Of a stretch of 64,000 nucleotides of DNA, positions 44,730-53,995 are shown in pieces. The DNA is taken from NCBI RefSeq assembly GCF_024721175.1, contig NZ_CP099399.1:3100001-3164000 (forward strand), given 5' to 3'. Positions within the stretch are counted from its first letter, which is position 1; every line of letters begins with the position of its first letter. The translations under genes and the position numbers were made by a program. The DNA comes from Rhizobium sp. Pop5 (lineage in GTDB: Bacteria > Pseudomonadota > Alphaproteobacteria > Rhizobiales > Rhizobiaceae). The notes below the pieces were generated by a model. That model saw nothing but the letters and a program-made list of their open reading frames with translations. It made no database searches and was not told where the DNA came from.

Positions 44730-45748
44730 ACATGACCACAGAAAGAAACCGGCCCGCCGGACTTGCGGCGATCGACCGCGAAATGGCCCGTCAGCACGCC
44801 GATGCGATCGCCTCCTATGAAGCGGCCGAACCGATGGCAGCCACAGCCGCCGCCTCGCTAGAGAAGACCGGCCGCCTGCTCCTGATCGGCATGGGCGGTT
44901 CGCATGCCGTCAACCGCGCCGTCGAGCCGCTCTACCGCGCGCTCGGCATCGACGCCGTCGCCCTGCCGCTCTCCGAGCAGCTCGGCCAGCCGCTGCCGAT
45001 TGACGGCAGGACGATCTTCGTCACCTCGCAATCCGGGGAAAGCGCCGAAGTCCTGCGCTGGTTCAACGAAACCGGCGGCACGGCGGATACCTTCGGCCTG
45101 ACGCTCGAAGCCGGCTCTTTCCTGGCGCGAACCGCTCCATCGCTGGTGGGCAGCGGCGGCACCGAGCTCGCCTTTGCCGCCACTCGCAGCCTGACGGTGA
45201 CTTTCGCCCTGCATCTCGCAATCCTTTCCGCCCTCGGCGAAGATCCGGCCGCCGCACTTGCCGTCCTCGAGAACCCCGAAGACCAGGACATCACAGCCGC
45301 GCTCGCCGCACTGGAAAACGTCGCGACCGTCGTCACCTCCGGCCGCCGTCTGCAGGGTGTTGCCGAAGCATTGGCGCTCGGATTGACAGAGCTGTCGCGC
45401 CGTCCCTGCTTTTCCCTCGAAGGCGGCCAGCTCCGCCATGGCCCGATGGAGATGCTGGGACCGGAGATCGGCGTCGTGCTGTTCCGCAGCCTCGATGAGA
45501 CAGCCGGCCTCGTCACCGTTATGGCGACCTCCGCCGTCGAGACCGGCGCCCCCGTCGTCCTGTTCGACGCATCCGGGCAACCGCCGGTCGCCGGTGCGGT
45601 GACGATCCGTTTTACCCCGGCAACGGGCCTTGCCGCGATCTTCGCCATGCTGCCGATCGCCCAGCGTCTGATGATCGCCTTTGCCGATGCCCGCGTCGAG
45701 AATGCCGGAACGCCTGTTCGATCCACCAAGATTACCCGGAGCGAATGA
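44726..45748 (+). CDS. SIS-domain sugar isomerase/deglycase (GlmS-C/FrlB/AgaS-like)
   Basis: A 340-residue protein with two SIS domains. The first sugar-phosphate loop is LIGMGGSHAVN with SQSGESAE. The second contains VTSGRRLQGVAEALALGLTEL and RHGPMEML, like the 'ELKHGP' loop of glucosamine-6-phosphate synthase. There is no glutaminase domain, so it is not GlmS; it fits FrlB-type deglycases or AgaS-type deaminase/isomerases acting on phosphorylated amino sugars. It lies between permease and kinase genes. The exact reaction is unknown. Confidence 0.85.
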   Translation: MNMTTERNRPAGLAAIDREMARQHADAIASYEAAEPMAATAAASLEKTGRLLLIGMGGSHAVNRAVEPLYRALGIDAVALPLSEQLGQPLPIDGRTIFVTSQSGESAEVLRWFNETGGTADTFGLTLEAGSFLARTAPSLVGSGGTELAFAATRSLTVTFALHLAILSALGEDPAAALAVLENPEDQDITAALAALENVATVVTSGRRLQGVAEALALGLTELSRRPCFSLEGGQLRHGPMEMLGPEIGVVLFRSLDETAGLVTVMATSAVETGAPVVLFDASGQPPVAGAVTIRFTPATGLAAIFAMLPIAQRLMIAFADARVENAGTPVRSTKITRSE

Positions 45749-46675
45749 ATGCGGCCGCTTGCAGTCATCGGCAACGTCAATGTCGACCTCATCCTCGGAC
45801 CGGCCGCCCCCTGGCCGAAGGCCGGCACCGAAATCATCGTCGATCATGACGAACTCAGGGTCGGCGGATCTGCCGGCAACAGCGCGCTCGCCTGGCAGGC
45901 CCTCGGCGTCGACTTCGAGATCGCCGCCAATATCGGCAGCGACCAGTTCGGCCGATGGCTGGCCGAAGCTTTCGGCCACCGGTCCGAGAAATGGCCGATG
46001 CGCCCCGAGAAAACGACACTCTCGGTCGGCATCACCCATCCGGACGGCGAACGTACCTTCTTCACGACGACGGGTCATCTGCCGCGCTTCAGCCTCGCCG
46101 ATGTCTTCGCCGTCCTCGACGGCGAAATGCTTCGCGGCGGTTACGCGCTTCTCTGCGGCGGTTTCCTGACCAACGACCTGGCAAAGGAGTACGACGCCTT
46201 GTTCGACTGGGCCGACCGCCACGAGATCACTGTCGCGCTCGACACCGGTTGGCCGCTCGACGGCTGGACGGAAGAGAATTGCGCGGCGACACGTGCCTGG
46301 CTTTCCCGCAGCCGCATTGCGCTGCTGAACGAGGTCGAGACGACGACGCTGGCCGGCATCGCCGATCCGATCGAGGCCGCCCGTGAGATCAGGTCGCATA
46401 TGCCGGAGGGTGCAACCGTCATCGTCAAGCGCGGCCCGGAAGGCGCCATTGCGATCGGCCCGGACGACCTGCTGGCGTCCGTGGCCGCACCCGTCGTCAA
46501 GGTCGTCGATACGATCGGCGCCGGCGATGTCTTCAACGCCGCCTTCCTCGCCGCGCTCGCGGACGGCAAGCCTCTGGCTTCCTGCCTGACCTCGGGAACC
46601 GAAGTTGCCTCGCGCGCCATCTCCACCCTTCCCCGCAACTATGGCCCGCCATCTTCCGAGGAGCCCATGCGATGA
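45749..46675 (+). CDS. PfkB-family carbohydrate kinase
   Basis: A 308-residue ribokinase-fold kinase. The first signature region reads RVGGSAGNSALAWQALGV. The second, with the catalytic Asp, reads DTIGAGDVFNAAFL near residue 255. It starts immediately after the stop of the SIS gene and overlaps the ATPase gene by ATGA. In this operon it probably phosphorylates the imported sugar or amino-sugar conjugate before the SIS enzyme acts, as FrlD does for FrlB. Confidence 0.9.
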   Translation: MRPLAVIGNVNVDLILGPAAPWPKAGTEIIVDHDELRVGGSAGNSALAWQALGVDFEIAANIGSDQFGRWLAEAFGHRSEKWPMRPEKTTLSVGITHPDGERTFFTTTGHLPRFSLADVFAVLDGEMLRGGYALLCGGFLTNDLAKEYDALFDWADRHEITVALDTGWPLDGWTEENCAATRAWLSRSRIALLNEVETTTLAGIADPIEAAREIRSHMPEGATVIVKRGPEGAIAIGPDDLLASVAAPVVKVVDTIGAGDVFNAAFLAALADGKPLASCLTSGTEVASRAISTLPRNYGPPSSEEPMR

Positions 46676-47748
46676 GCGCGCTCGAAATCCAGAACATCCG
46701 CAAGACCTACGGCGAGGTCGAGACGCTGAAAGGCATCGACATCTCGCTGGAAAGCGGCGAGTTCCTCGTGCTGCTCGGCTCCTCCGGCTGCGGCAAGTCC
46801 ACGCTCCTGAACATCATCGCCGGCCTTGCCGAGGCAACGAGCGGCGATGTCAGGATCGGCGGGCGCTCGGTGCTCGGCGTGCATCCGAAGGACCGCGATA
46901 TCGCAATGGTCTTCCAATCCTACGCGCTTTATCCCAATCTCTCGGTGCACCGGAACATCGGCTTCGGCCTGGAAATGCGTAGAGTTCCGCCACCCGAGCG
47001 CGACCGGGCTGTGCGTGACGCCGCAAAACTCCTGCAGATTGAAAACCTCCTCGACCGCAAGCCGAGCCAGCTTTCCGGCGGCCAGCGCCAGCGCGTCGCC
47101 ATCGGCCGCGCGCTGGTGCGCAAGCCGGAGGTGTTCCTGTTCGACGAACCGCTCTCCAATCTCGACGCCAAGCTGCGCATGGAGATGCGCACAGAGATCA
47201 AGCGGTTGCATCAGATGCTGAAGACCACAATCGTCTACGTCACCCACGACCAGATCGAGGCGATGACGCTTGCCAGCCGCATCGCCGTCATGCGCGACGG
47301 CCGCATCGAACAGCTGGGCACACCGGAAGAGATCTACAACCATCCAGCAACGCTCTATGTCGCGACCTTCGTCGGCGCGCCGCCGATGAACCTGCTGAAG
47401 GTGACGGTGCGTGACGGCCGCCTGGCGCTTTCAGACGCCGGCGCGAGCCTGCCTCTACCCGCCCGTTTCGGAGAGGCCGGCAACGGCCGCGATCTCATCC
47501 TCGGCATTCGCCCGGAGGCGCTTCGCCTGGACGGCGCCGGCCCTGCGATCGAGGCGATCCCGGAAGTCGCCGAACTCACTGGACCGGAACTCGTCCTCAC
47601 CGCCCTTGCGGGAAACCAGCGCCTGATGGCCTGCCTGCCGCCGCGCACCCCGGTTCGCGACAACAAAAAGCTCACCCTCTTCTTCGACGAGGAGGCGATG
47701 CATCTCTTCGATCCTCAAACGGGGCTTAGTTGTCTCCACGAGCGATAA
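46672..47748 (+). CDS. Sugar ABC transporter ATPase (MalK/UgpC type)
   Basis: A 358-residue ATPase: Walker A GSSGCGKST, signature [15 protein letters not shown], Walker B VFLFDEP and H-loop YVTHDQIEAMTLASR, plus a C-terminal regulatory domain. It closes the operon that starts at 41692 and serves the permeases at 43000-44729. Confidence 0.94.
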   Translation: MSALEIQNIRKTYGEVETLKGIDISLESGEFLVLLGSSGCGKSTLLNIIAGLAEATSGDVRIGGRSVLGVHPKDRDIAMVFQSYALYPNLSVHRNIGFGLEMRRVPPPERDRAVRDAAKLLQIENLLDRKPSQLSGGQRQRVAIGRALVRKPEVFLFDEPLSNLDAKLRMEMRTEIKRLHQMLKTTIVYVTHDQIEAMTLASRIAVMRDGRIEQLGTPEEIYNHPATLYVATFVGAPPMNLLKVTVRDGRLALSDAGASLPLPARFGEAGNGRDLILGIRPEALRLDGAGPAIEAIPEVAELTGPELVLTALAGNQRLMACLPPRTPVRDNKKLTLFFDEEAMHLFDPQTGLSCLHER

Positions 47749-47770
47749 GGCAGGCAACGCGGCCGTTTTT

Positions 47771-48598
47771 TCAATTGGCGGCGTCGATGGGCTTGCGCTT
47801 GTAGACATGAATGTAGTCGACGAGTAGCGCGGAGGGGTTCGGCGTTTCATCGATCGGCCAGCCCGCGCCGAGAGCGAGGTTCACCAGCGGATAAAACGGC
47901 ATGTGGAACTCCTCCGGCGTGTCGAAGCTCCAGATGAACTGGCGGTCGAAGTAGAAGCTCGTCTTGTCCGGTTGGATATCGACGCCGTAGGTATGATAGT
48001 CGCTGTTCAAAATTCCGTCCTGAACCGTTTGCCAATGGCCGCCGGTGGAATTCTGGCCGCCCTGGGCCTGGCGCCAGATATGAAAGCCCATGCTGAACTC
48101 GTAGGGCGCGCGTCCATAGTATTCGAGCACGTCGATCTCGGCCGTATACTTCGACCGATCGAGCCCAATCAGCCAGAAGGCGGGCCAGACCCCCTTGCCC
48201 GGCGGCAGCTTCATCCGTACTTCGAAATAGCCGAATTGCTGCGAGAAGCCTTCGCCTTTGGGGTTCACTGCCGACAGCAGGCCCGAACGCCAGGTTCCGT
48301 CCTCTCCCTTGCGCGCCTCGATCTTCAGGATGCCCTGATCGGTGGTGAACGGAAAGCCGGGGGCCGGATCGGTGAAGCGGGCATCGCCGAAATCGCCGTT
48401 CCAAGGCGTGTGAGCGATCCAGCGGGAGCTTTTCTCTCCCCATGCAGAGACGTCGAGGCTGTCGAAATTCTCCTCGAACGTCAGCTGGTACGCATTCAAG
48501 TTGATCGGTTCCTGGGCCACGCTGGGCTGGCCGGGTAAAGCCCCGAGGCCGAGGACGACGAGCAAACCCAAAGCCTTGGAAGATATGCCGTAACGCAT
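47771..48598 (-). CDS. Secreted glycoside hydrolase family 16 (beta-glucanase, ExoK-like)
   Basis: A 275-residue enzyme with a signal peptide (hydrophobic ALGLLVVLGLGAL, cut near SVAQ-E). The GH16 active site reads EIDVLE, with E154, D156 and E159, and PAFWLIG precedes it, as in ExoK-type endo-glycanases. It should cleave beta-linked glucans or the polysaccharide made by this locus. ATG 48598 has a GGAGG site six bases upstream. A longer start at 48652 would overlap the flippase stop by ATGA. It is the last gene of the left arm of the polysaccharide locus. Confidence 0.9.
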   Translation of the reverse strand: MRYGISSKALGLLVVLGLGALPGQPSVAQEPINLNAYQLTFEENFDSLDVSAWGEKSSRWIAHTPWNGDFGDARFTDPAPGFPFTTDQGILKIEARKGEDGTWRSGLLSAVNPKGEGFSQQFGYFEVRMKLPPGKGVWPAFWLIGLDRSKYTAEIDVLEYYGRAPYEFSMGFHIWRQAQGGQNSTGGHWQTVQDGILNSDYHTYGVDIQPDKTSFYFDRQFIWSFDTPEEFHMPFYPLVNLALGAGWPIDETPNPSALLVDYIHVYKRKPIDAAN

Positions 48599-48648
48599 TC
48601 CGCGCCTCCAAAAACGCCAAACAATTCGTTGGACTGCACTTGTCTCTG

Positions 48649-50130
48649 TCATGAAGTGAGAATCTCATTGCGCCGCGGCATCAGCCTTTGAACGATAATG
48701 GTCTCGATGCCGTCGGGCCTTCCCAGAATCTGCCATACCAGCAGCGCGAAGACCCAGAAGATCGCCGCACCTGCCCCGCCGCAAAGCGCCAGCCCGACGA
48801 TCAGGTTGAGGCCCGTCGGCATGGCGGCCAGCATCGGCTCCGCCCAGAACAGGAAAAGGATCATCGGCAGGCCGGCGACCAGCGGCCGGCAATAGGCATT
48901 CAGCTGCGCGGCAAAACTCGCGCCGATCATCCGCCTCGTGATGACGAGCGATGCGGCATAGGCGACGAGCACCGCGACGATCCGCGCGCCGAGCGCCCCC
49001 GCCACCTGAAAATAGACGATGCCCAGGATGGTGACCGGCACTCTGACGGCGAACTCGACAAACATCCTGAGCGCCAGGGAGCGGGTATTGTCCAGAACCA
49101 TGGCCAATGCCGGCATGATGTTGGTGGGAAGACCAAGCAGGCTGACGAGGCAGAGCCATTGCAGGATCGGCGCCGCCGGCGCCCATTTCTCGCCGACAAG
49201 AATACGTACGGTCGGCTCGGCGAACATGGCGAGCGCGATGAGGATGGGCGCCGCGACGAAAGTGATCGCATTCGTCGCTTTCAGATAGGCAGCGACCAGA
49301 TTGCGGCGGTCTTCGACGGTGGAGAATGCAGCCATCAGCGGGCGCAGCAGCGGTCCGACGAAGGTTTGGTATGGAATGCCGGCAATATTGTCGGCGACGC
49401 TATAGGCGCCGAATGTCGACAGCCCGCTGAACCGCGGCAGCAGCAGCCGGTCCAGCTGCCAGTTGATCGAATTCAGCACTTGCGACACGGTATTCCAGCT
49501 GATCATGTCCTGAAAACGCTTCCACTCGGAAAGGCCGAAAGCCGGCCGCATCGGCGCGAAGATGTAGGAGGTGATCATCGCGGCGGTCGGTCCCGCGACC
49601 GCCCCGATCGCCAGCCCCCAATAGCTGCCGGTCGTCGCAGCCACTCCAACCCCGAACAGCAATGTCGATCCCTTGGTGATGAGATCGAGCGCGAATTCGC
49701 GTTTGAAATCGAAACGCTGCATGAAGAGGACCATGCGCGGACTGATCATGCTGCGCATGGCGGGGGCAATCGAGAGAACGGCGACAAGGGCAAAAAGCCT
49801 GTGGTCGTCATAGATTATGGCCATCGGCCAGGAAATGAAGATCATCAACAGGCCGATGGCCGCCCCCCGAAGCAGGCTGAGGGTGAAGGCAGTGGCGAAC
49901 ATCTCGTCGGAAGGCGACGGCTGGCGCAACAGTGCCTGCGTCAGCGGCAGGTCCAGGACTGCCTCGACGATGACAAGCACCGAGGTCGCGATGGCGACCA
50001 GGCCGAAATCCGTCGGGCTCAAAAGCCTTGCGAGGACAAGGAGGCTGACGAAATCAAGCAGGCGCGCCAGGAATTTTCCGCTGATCGTCCAGATGCTCGC
50101 CGTCGCCGTCCGCTGAGATACGCTTGACAT
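48649..50130 (-). CDS. Polysaccharide flippase (Wzx/PST family)
   Basis: A 493-residue protein with about 12-14 hydrophobic segments and the usual N-terminal region (TISGKFLARLLDFVSLLVLARLLSPTDFGLVAIATS) of the PST/MATE-like lipid-linked oligosaccharide flippases. It would move undecaprenyl-linked repeat units across the inner membrane for polymerisation. It sits between glycosyltransferase and glycanase genes. Confidence 0.88.
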   Translation of the reverse strand: MSSVSQRTATASIWTISGKFLARLLDFVSLLVLARLLSPTDFGLVAIATSVLVIVEAVLDLPLTQALLRQPSPSDEMFATAFTLSLLRGAAIGLLMIFISWPMAIIYDDHRLFALVAVLSIAPAMRSMISPRMVLFMQRFDFKREFALDLITKGSTLLFGVGVAATTGSYWGLAIGAVAGPTAAMITSYIFAPMRPAFGLSEWKRFQDMISWNTVSQVLNSINWQLDRLLLPRFSGLSTFGAYSVADNIAGIPYQTFVGPLLRPLMAAFSTVEDRRNLVAAYLKATNAITFVAAPILIALAMFAEPTVRILVGEKWAPAAPILQWLCLVSLLGLPTNIMPALAMVLDNTRSLALRMFVEFAVRVPVTILGIVYFQVAGALGARIVAVLVAYAASLVITRRMIGASFAAQLNAYCRPLVAGLPMILFLFWAEPMLAAMPTGLNLIVGLALCGGAGAAIFWVFALLVWQILGRPDGIETIIVQRLMPRRNEILTS

Positions 50131-50208
50131 GATCTGTTATCATTCCTCGTCGGCAGTTGGAGACGGCTTCGATCGCGGTGGTACGGCAGGCAGCTCCGTT
50201 GCCTGCCG

Positions 50209-51453
50209 TCAGCCCGGCCGTCTTTTGAAGACGGCGGCCGCCCGGTCGCCATGATGGGACAATTGCTGCTCGATAAGGCCCGCCAGACTATCGCGGAACA
50301 CGGTGGAGGAGAATTTCAGCGCGTGCGCGCGGATCGCCTGCGGATCGATATCGTCCTCGACCTCCTCGAACGCCGCCATCGTTTCCAGCAGGGCTTCCGT
50401 AGTCTGCTGGGCGAAGCGGAATCCGACCTGCGGCGAGGAAACGGTTTCCCTGGCGCCGCCGGCGTCGAAAGCGAGAACCGGCCGCCCTGATGCCATGACT
50501 TCCACAGGAAGGATGCCGAAATCCTCGATGCCGGGAAACAGGAGGGCGCGGCACCGCGACATGTGATCGCGCAGAACGTTGAAGGGCTGATGGCCGAGAA
50601 ACTCAACGGTCGGTCCGGCGATCGACTTCAGATAGGGCAACTGCTCTCCCTCGCCGATCACGACCAATTTCCGGCCGGCCTCGGTGCAGGCGCGAACGGC
50701 GATATCGGGCCGCTTGTAGGCGGTCAGCTGCCCCGCATAGAGATAGAACTCGCCCTTCCCCTTCCCGATCGCGAAATCGTCAACTGCAACCGGCGGATGG
50801 ATGACGACGGACTCCCGGTCGTAAAAGCGGCGGATGCGGCTTGCGACGTAGTCGGAATTGGCGACGAACATGTCGACGCGGGAGGCTGTCGTAACGTCCC
50901 ACGCACGCAGCATCGGCGCGGTGATCGACATCAGGGCGCGCCCCACCCAGGGAAGACCATGCCGGTAGACATGGAACTGATCCCAGATGTATCGCATCGG
51001 CGAATGGCAATAGCAGATATGAAGGGCGTCGGCGCGCGTGATGATGCCCTTGGCAGGGCCGGATTCGCTCGACAGCACGAGATCGTAGTCCTGCAGATCG
51101 AACTGTTCGAGCGCGAAGGGCATCAGCGGCAGCATCTTGGTGTAATGGCGCTGCGCGCCGGGGATCTTTTGGAGGAAGGAGGTGCGGATATTGCGCGTCT
51201 TCAGGAAATTGCTGATGCGATCCCGGTTGCAGACGAGCGTGAAGATGTCGGCCTGCGGAAACATGCGGCACAGCTCTTCGACGACCTTCTCGCCGCCACG
51301 CATCGAAACGAGCCAATAATGCACGATGGCGACACGAAGCTGTTTGTTGTCGCTTTGGCTTCCGGCCTCGGCCGCACGTCTTTTCGCCAGGACAGGCGCA
51401 TCGGCGAGAAAGGCTCTCGCATCGGGAAGAGAGGTTGTTGCTTCAAGGGTCAA
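50209..51453 (-). CDS. Glycosyltransferase family 4
   Basis: A 414-residue GT-B transferase. The N-terminal half reads RVAIVHYWLVSMRGGEKVVEELCRMFPQAD, and the C-terminal nucleotide-sugar site has YLYAGQLTAYKRPDIAV and PGIEDFGILPVEVMASGRPVLAFDAGG (E-x7-E type). The start TTG at 51453 overlaps the upstream stop by TTGA and has AAGGAG eight bases before it; the longer frame to 51549 lacks support. The sugar is unknown. Confidence 0.85.
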   Translation of the reverse strand: MTLEATTSLPDARAFLADAPVLAKRRAAEAGSQSDNKQLRVAIVHYWLVSMRGGEKVVEELCRMFPQADIFTLVCNRDRISNFLKTRNIRTSFLQKIPGAQRHYTKMLPLMPFALEQFDLQDYDLVLSSESGPAKGIITRADALHICYCHSPMRYIWDQFHVYRHGLPWVGRALMSITAPMLRAWDVTTASRVDMFVANSDYVASRIRRFYDRESVVIHPPVAVDDFAIGKGKGEFYLYAGQLTAYKRPDIAVRACTEAGRKLVVIGEGEQLPYLKSIAGPTVEFLGHQPFNVLRDHMSRCRALLFPGIEDFGILPVEVMASGRPVLAFDAGGARETVSSPQVGFRFAQQTTEALLETMAAFEEVEDDIDPQAIRAHALKFSSTVFRDSLAGLIEQQLSHHGDRAAAVFKRRPG

Positions 51454-52796
51454 CTGAATACTCCTTCTATCGCCACACCGTCTGTCAGCTCGCAATCCGC
51501 ATTCGTCGAAAGCAGGCCGTGATATTCGGCAAGGAGCGCGTCGCGCCATTCCTCGTGTGTCGAGGCAAGATCCGGCGACCTCAGAAAAGCGCGCTCGCTC
51601 ATGGCGCGGACCTCATGCTCCGGCATGCGGCTGAATCGCGTCAAAGTATCGGCAAAGGCGCTTTCATCGGCCATATCGCAGGCGAGCGCCATGCCGGCTC
51701 TCTCCATTTCCTCGGCAAGAAAGGCGCTGCGTGACATGATGACGGGCAGGCCGCTCCGGGCCGCTTCGATCGCGACAAGACCGAATGGCTCGGGATAGCG
51801 TGAGGGCATCAGCAGCGCCCGCGCCTTGCGGACGATCGGGCCGATCTCGGCGTGCGATTGCCAGCCGACGGCCCTGACGTGATCTCCCGAAGCCTGGACC
51901 AGCGGCATCAGCGGTCCGTCCCCGATCACGCAGAGCCTGACGCCGGCCCTGCGCGTGGCTGCTATCGCATCCTCCACGCCTTTTTCCTCGTCCAGCCGCC
52001 CGATGAAGACGAACTCATCGTTAGCCTCCGCCTCGACGCGCTTCGTCGACAAGGGAGCAACGGGATTGCGGATCGTCGTCAGCCGTTCGGGGCCATAGCC
52101 GGCGCCGACGAGAAAGCCAGCCATCTTCTCATGCAGCAGGATGACCCGGCCGAATTCGGCCCGATCCTTCAGCAGCCGCAGGATGTTGGAGCCGCGGGCG
52201 ACCCGCCATAATTTGTGCGAATAGCTTCTCTTGTCGCAGGCCGTGGCAATGCAGCTTCCGCCGAGCGGACGACGGAGGCAGATTTTCTGCGCCTGATAAT
52301 CGAAAAAAGCGCCGTTGGGGCAGGCCGTGAAGAAATCATGCGCGTGAACCACGCATCGCGCGGCGACCGGCGCCAGCGCCCTGAAAATCGCGGGAGAGAG
52401 GATCTGGTGCCAGCCATGGACGTGGTAGACAGTATTGGCCGTGTCTTTTGCGGCAATCCAGTTCGCCACCATGCGGATGGCGGCGCTATTATGGATGCCA
52501 GTCACGAAGGCCTTCGCGCGCTCGGCGCTGAGCAGGTCGCGGCTGTTCAGCCCGACCATCGAGACCCCGAGCGCGGCAAGCTCCGCATTGGCCGCGCCGT
52601 CTCCGCAGATATAAGTGACGGGAATGTCGAGGCCGCGAAACAGCTTGGCCGACAGCACGGCCAGCGCCGTCGCGCCACCCCTGGCGGTCGAATAGTCGTC
52701 GATGATCACCACGCGGTCGATCTTTGTCCTGCCGAGGCCGGGAAAACGACTGACATTTGCGGTGGATCGCAGGACGTCGGGCAGCGACGGGCGCAT
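51450..52796 (-). CDS. Glycosyltransferase family 4
   Basis: A 448-residue GT-B transferase. VIIDDYSTARGGATALAVLSAKL begins the acceptor domain. The donor domain contains FVFIGRLDEEKGVEDAI and RYPEPFGLVAIEAARSGLPVI with the E-x7-E pair. Its ATG (52796) shares one base with the stop of the Crp-type regulator (TGATG), and its stop overlaps the next transferase. Donor and acceptor are unknown. Confidence 0.88.
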   Translation of the reverse strand: MRPSLPDVLRSTANVSRFPGLGRTKIDRVVIIDDYSTARGGATALAVLSAKLFRGLDIPVTYICGDGAANAELAALGVSMVGLNSRDLLSAERAKAFVTGIHNSAAIRMVANWIAAKDTANTVYHVHGWHQILSPAIFRALAPVAARCVVHAHDFFTACPNGAFFDYQAQKICLRRPLGGSCIATACDKRSYSHKLWRVARGSNILRLLKDRAEFGRVILLHEKMAGFLVGAGYGPERLTTIRNPVAPLSTKRVEAEANDEFVFIGRLDEEKGVEDAIAATRRAGVRLCVIGDGPLMPLVQASGDHVRAVGWQSHAEIGPIVRKARALLMPSRYPEPFGLVAIEAARSGLPVIMSRSAFLAEEMERAGMALACDMADESAFADTLTRFSRMPEHEVRAMSERAFLRSPDLASTHEEWRDALLAEYHGLLSTNADCELTDGVAIEGVFS

Positions 52797-53533
52797 CACT
52801 TCACCGAGACCGCGCCGTTGGCGCAAGCCTCGAGGGCCTTGCGGTTGACAATGCGGATCCTGCCCTGCCCTCCGTCAATAATCTTGCATTCCCGCAGCCG
52901 TCGCAGGCACTGGTTGACCTTCTCGCGGGACGCCGGCAGCGTCGCAGCCAGGTCGTTTTGCGAGATGATCAATTCATCCCCGTTGTTGGCCGCATCTTTT
53001 GCGTAAACGGCGGAGAGCCGCAGCAATGTGCTGGCCAATCTTGCCTGCAGGGTCGACGCGGCATTGGCAATGATCCTGAGTTCAAGCTCGGAGATACGCG
53101 CCAGCGCCCTGGAGAAGACCCTTTCCCGGAAGGAGGGATCGCTGGCGTACATATCGCGCAGCAGCCGGCCCTCGAAGAAATGCAGCTCGCAATTGGAGCT
53201 GGCCCGGTATTCGAGGGTCAACGTCTGCCTGCGCAAGACCTCGAGCTCGCCGATGAGGCCTGATTTCGGAATGATCTCGACGATGAACTCCCGTCCGTCC
53301 GGCAGCATCGTGCTCGCACTGACCAGTCCCGACTGCACGCGTGCGAAAGTATCGACGAGGACGCCGGCCCCGGCAATGACCTCGCCGCGGCGAAAACGTC
53401 GAACGCTCGAGCGGCAGGAAAGGAAATCGTCATCGAGAACGATGCGGCTGCTGAGATGAATGCCCCCTCCGGCGGGAATCCCCGCCTTGCCGAGGCCGGA
53501 CCTACGATCCGATACGTGCGTCACTCCATCCAT
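52796..53533 (-). CDS. Crp/Fnr-family regulator heading the left arm of the polysaccharide locus
   Basis: A 245-residue regulator with an N-terminal cyclic-nucleotide-like beta barrel (FRRGEVIAGAGVLVDTFARVQSGLVSAS) and a C-terminal winged helix (LIISQNDLAATLPASREKVNQCLRRLRECKII). The Arg-Ser pair that holds cAMP in Crp is not seen (TLEYRASSN), and there is no Fnr-like N-terminal cysteine cluster, so the signal is unknown. ATG 53533 follows AGGAG by eight bases. It is a near-twin of the protein at 63233. It is the first gene of the left-arm operon and divergent from the right arm. Confidence 0.9.
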   Translation of the reverse strand: MDGVTHVSDRRSGLGKAGIPAGGGIHLSSRIVLDDDFLSCRSSVRRFRRGEVIAGAGVLVDTFARVQSGLVSASTMLPDGREFIVEIIPKSGLIGELEVLRRQTLTLEYRASSNCELHFFEGRLLRDMYASDPSFRERVFSRALARISELELRIIANAASTLQARLASTLLRLSAVYAKDAANNGDELIISQNDLAATLPASREKVNQCLRRLRECKIIDGGQGRIRIVNRKALEACANGAVSVK

Positions 53534-53995
53534 GCGCATAACTCCTAGTACTAGAATGACCATAGGCAATGCTGCACTGCATCATTTATATTACTTTAAT
53601 ATTGAAGTCAAATAACATCACGAAGAGACAGCGTAAAGATGAAGTCTACATTTAGTTGAGAACCAAAAATTACATCATTAGCTGAATTCAAAATATCGAA
53701 GAAGCCGCGCCATCCGGGACTATCTGCTAATTAAACAGTCTTGGTGAGTTAAAAAGCAGCAACAATCGAAATGGTGACATCAAAATTATAGATGAATTTA
53801 CGGGGATTAATCACCTCTTGGTAAGTTATATCATTGATATGACTGAAAATAGGGCGGGAATTGGTAGTCGAAACTCGGTTGTGCCGTGTAGTAGCATAAA
53901 GAAATTATTAAGGATTATGACCTTGGTAACAGACAACCACGTTGCGGCGCAGCAAAGTTCGGACGGTTCTTGACCGGATGTTTTGGAGACCACCG
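53534..53995. other. AT-rich divergent promoter region of the polysaccharide locus
   Basis: 462 bases with no supported gene and clearly lower GC than the flanks. It lies between the Crp-type regulator (minus) and the priming transferase (plus) and so holds both promoters. It includes a 13-base perfect palindrome at 53828-53840 (ATATCA-T-TGATAT). Such AT-rich regions upstream of rhizobial exo/pss genes are usual targets of MucR/RosR-type silencers; that link is inference. Confidence 0.6.
53828..53840. promoter_or_regulatory. Small perfect palindrome in the divergent promoter region
   Basis: ATATCA and TGATAT are separated by one T. It sits about 155 bases before the priming transferase start. 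It could be a regulator half-site; it is not a classical Crp or Fnr consensus. Confidence 0.3.

Noticed and set aside
44858..46399. A 513-codon minus-strand frame opposite the SIS and kinase genes
   Set aside because: Antisense to two well-recognised genes; the composition is that of a shadow frame.
48649..48652. Upstream start of the GH16 gene at 48652
   Set aside because: The ATGA overlap is attractive, but it would put a long basic segment before the signal peptide, and the ATG at 48598 has a better GGAGG site; kept as an alternative.
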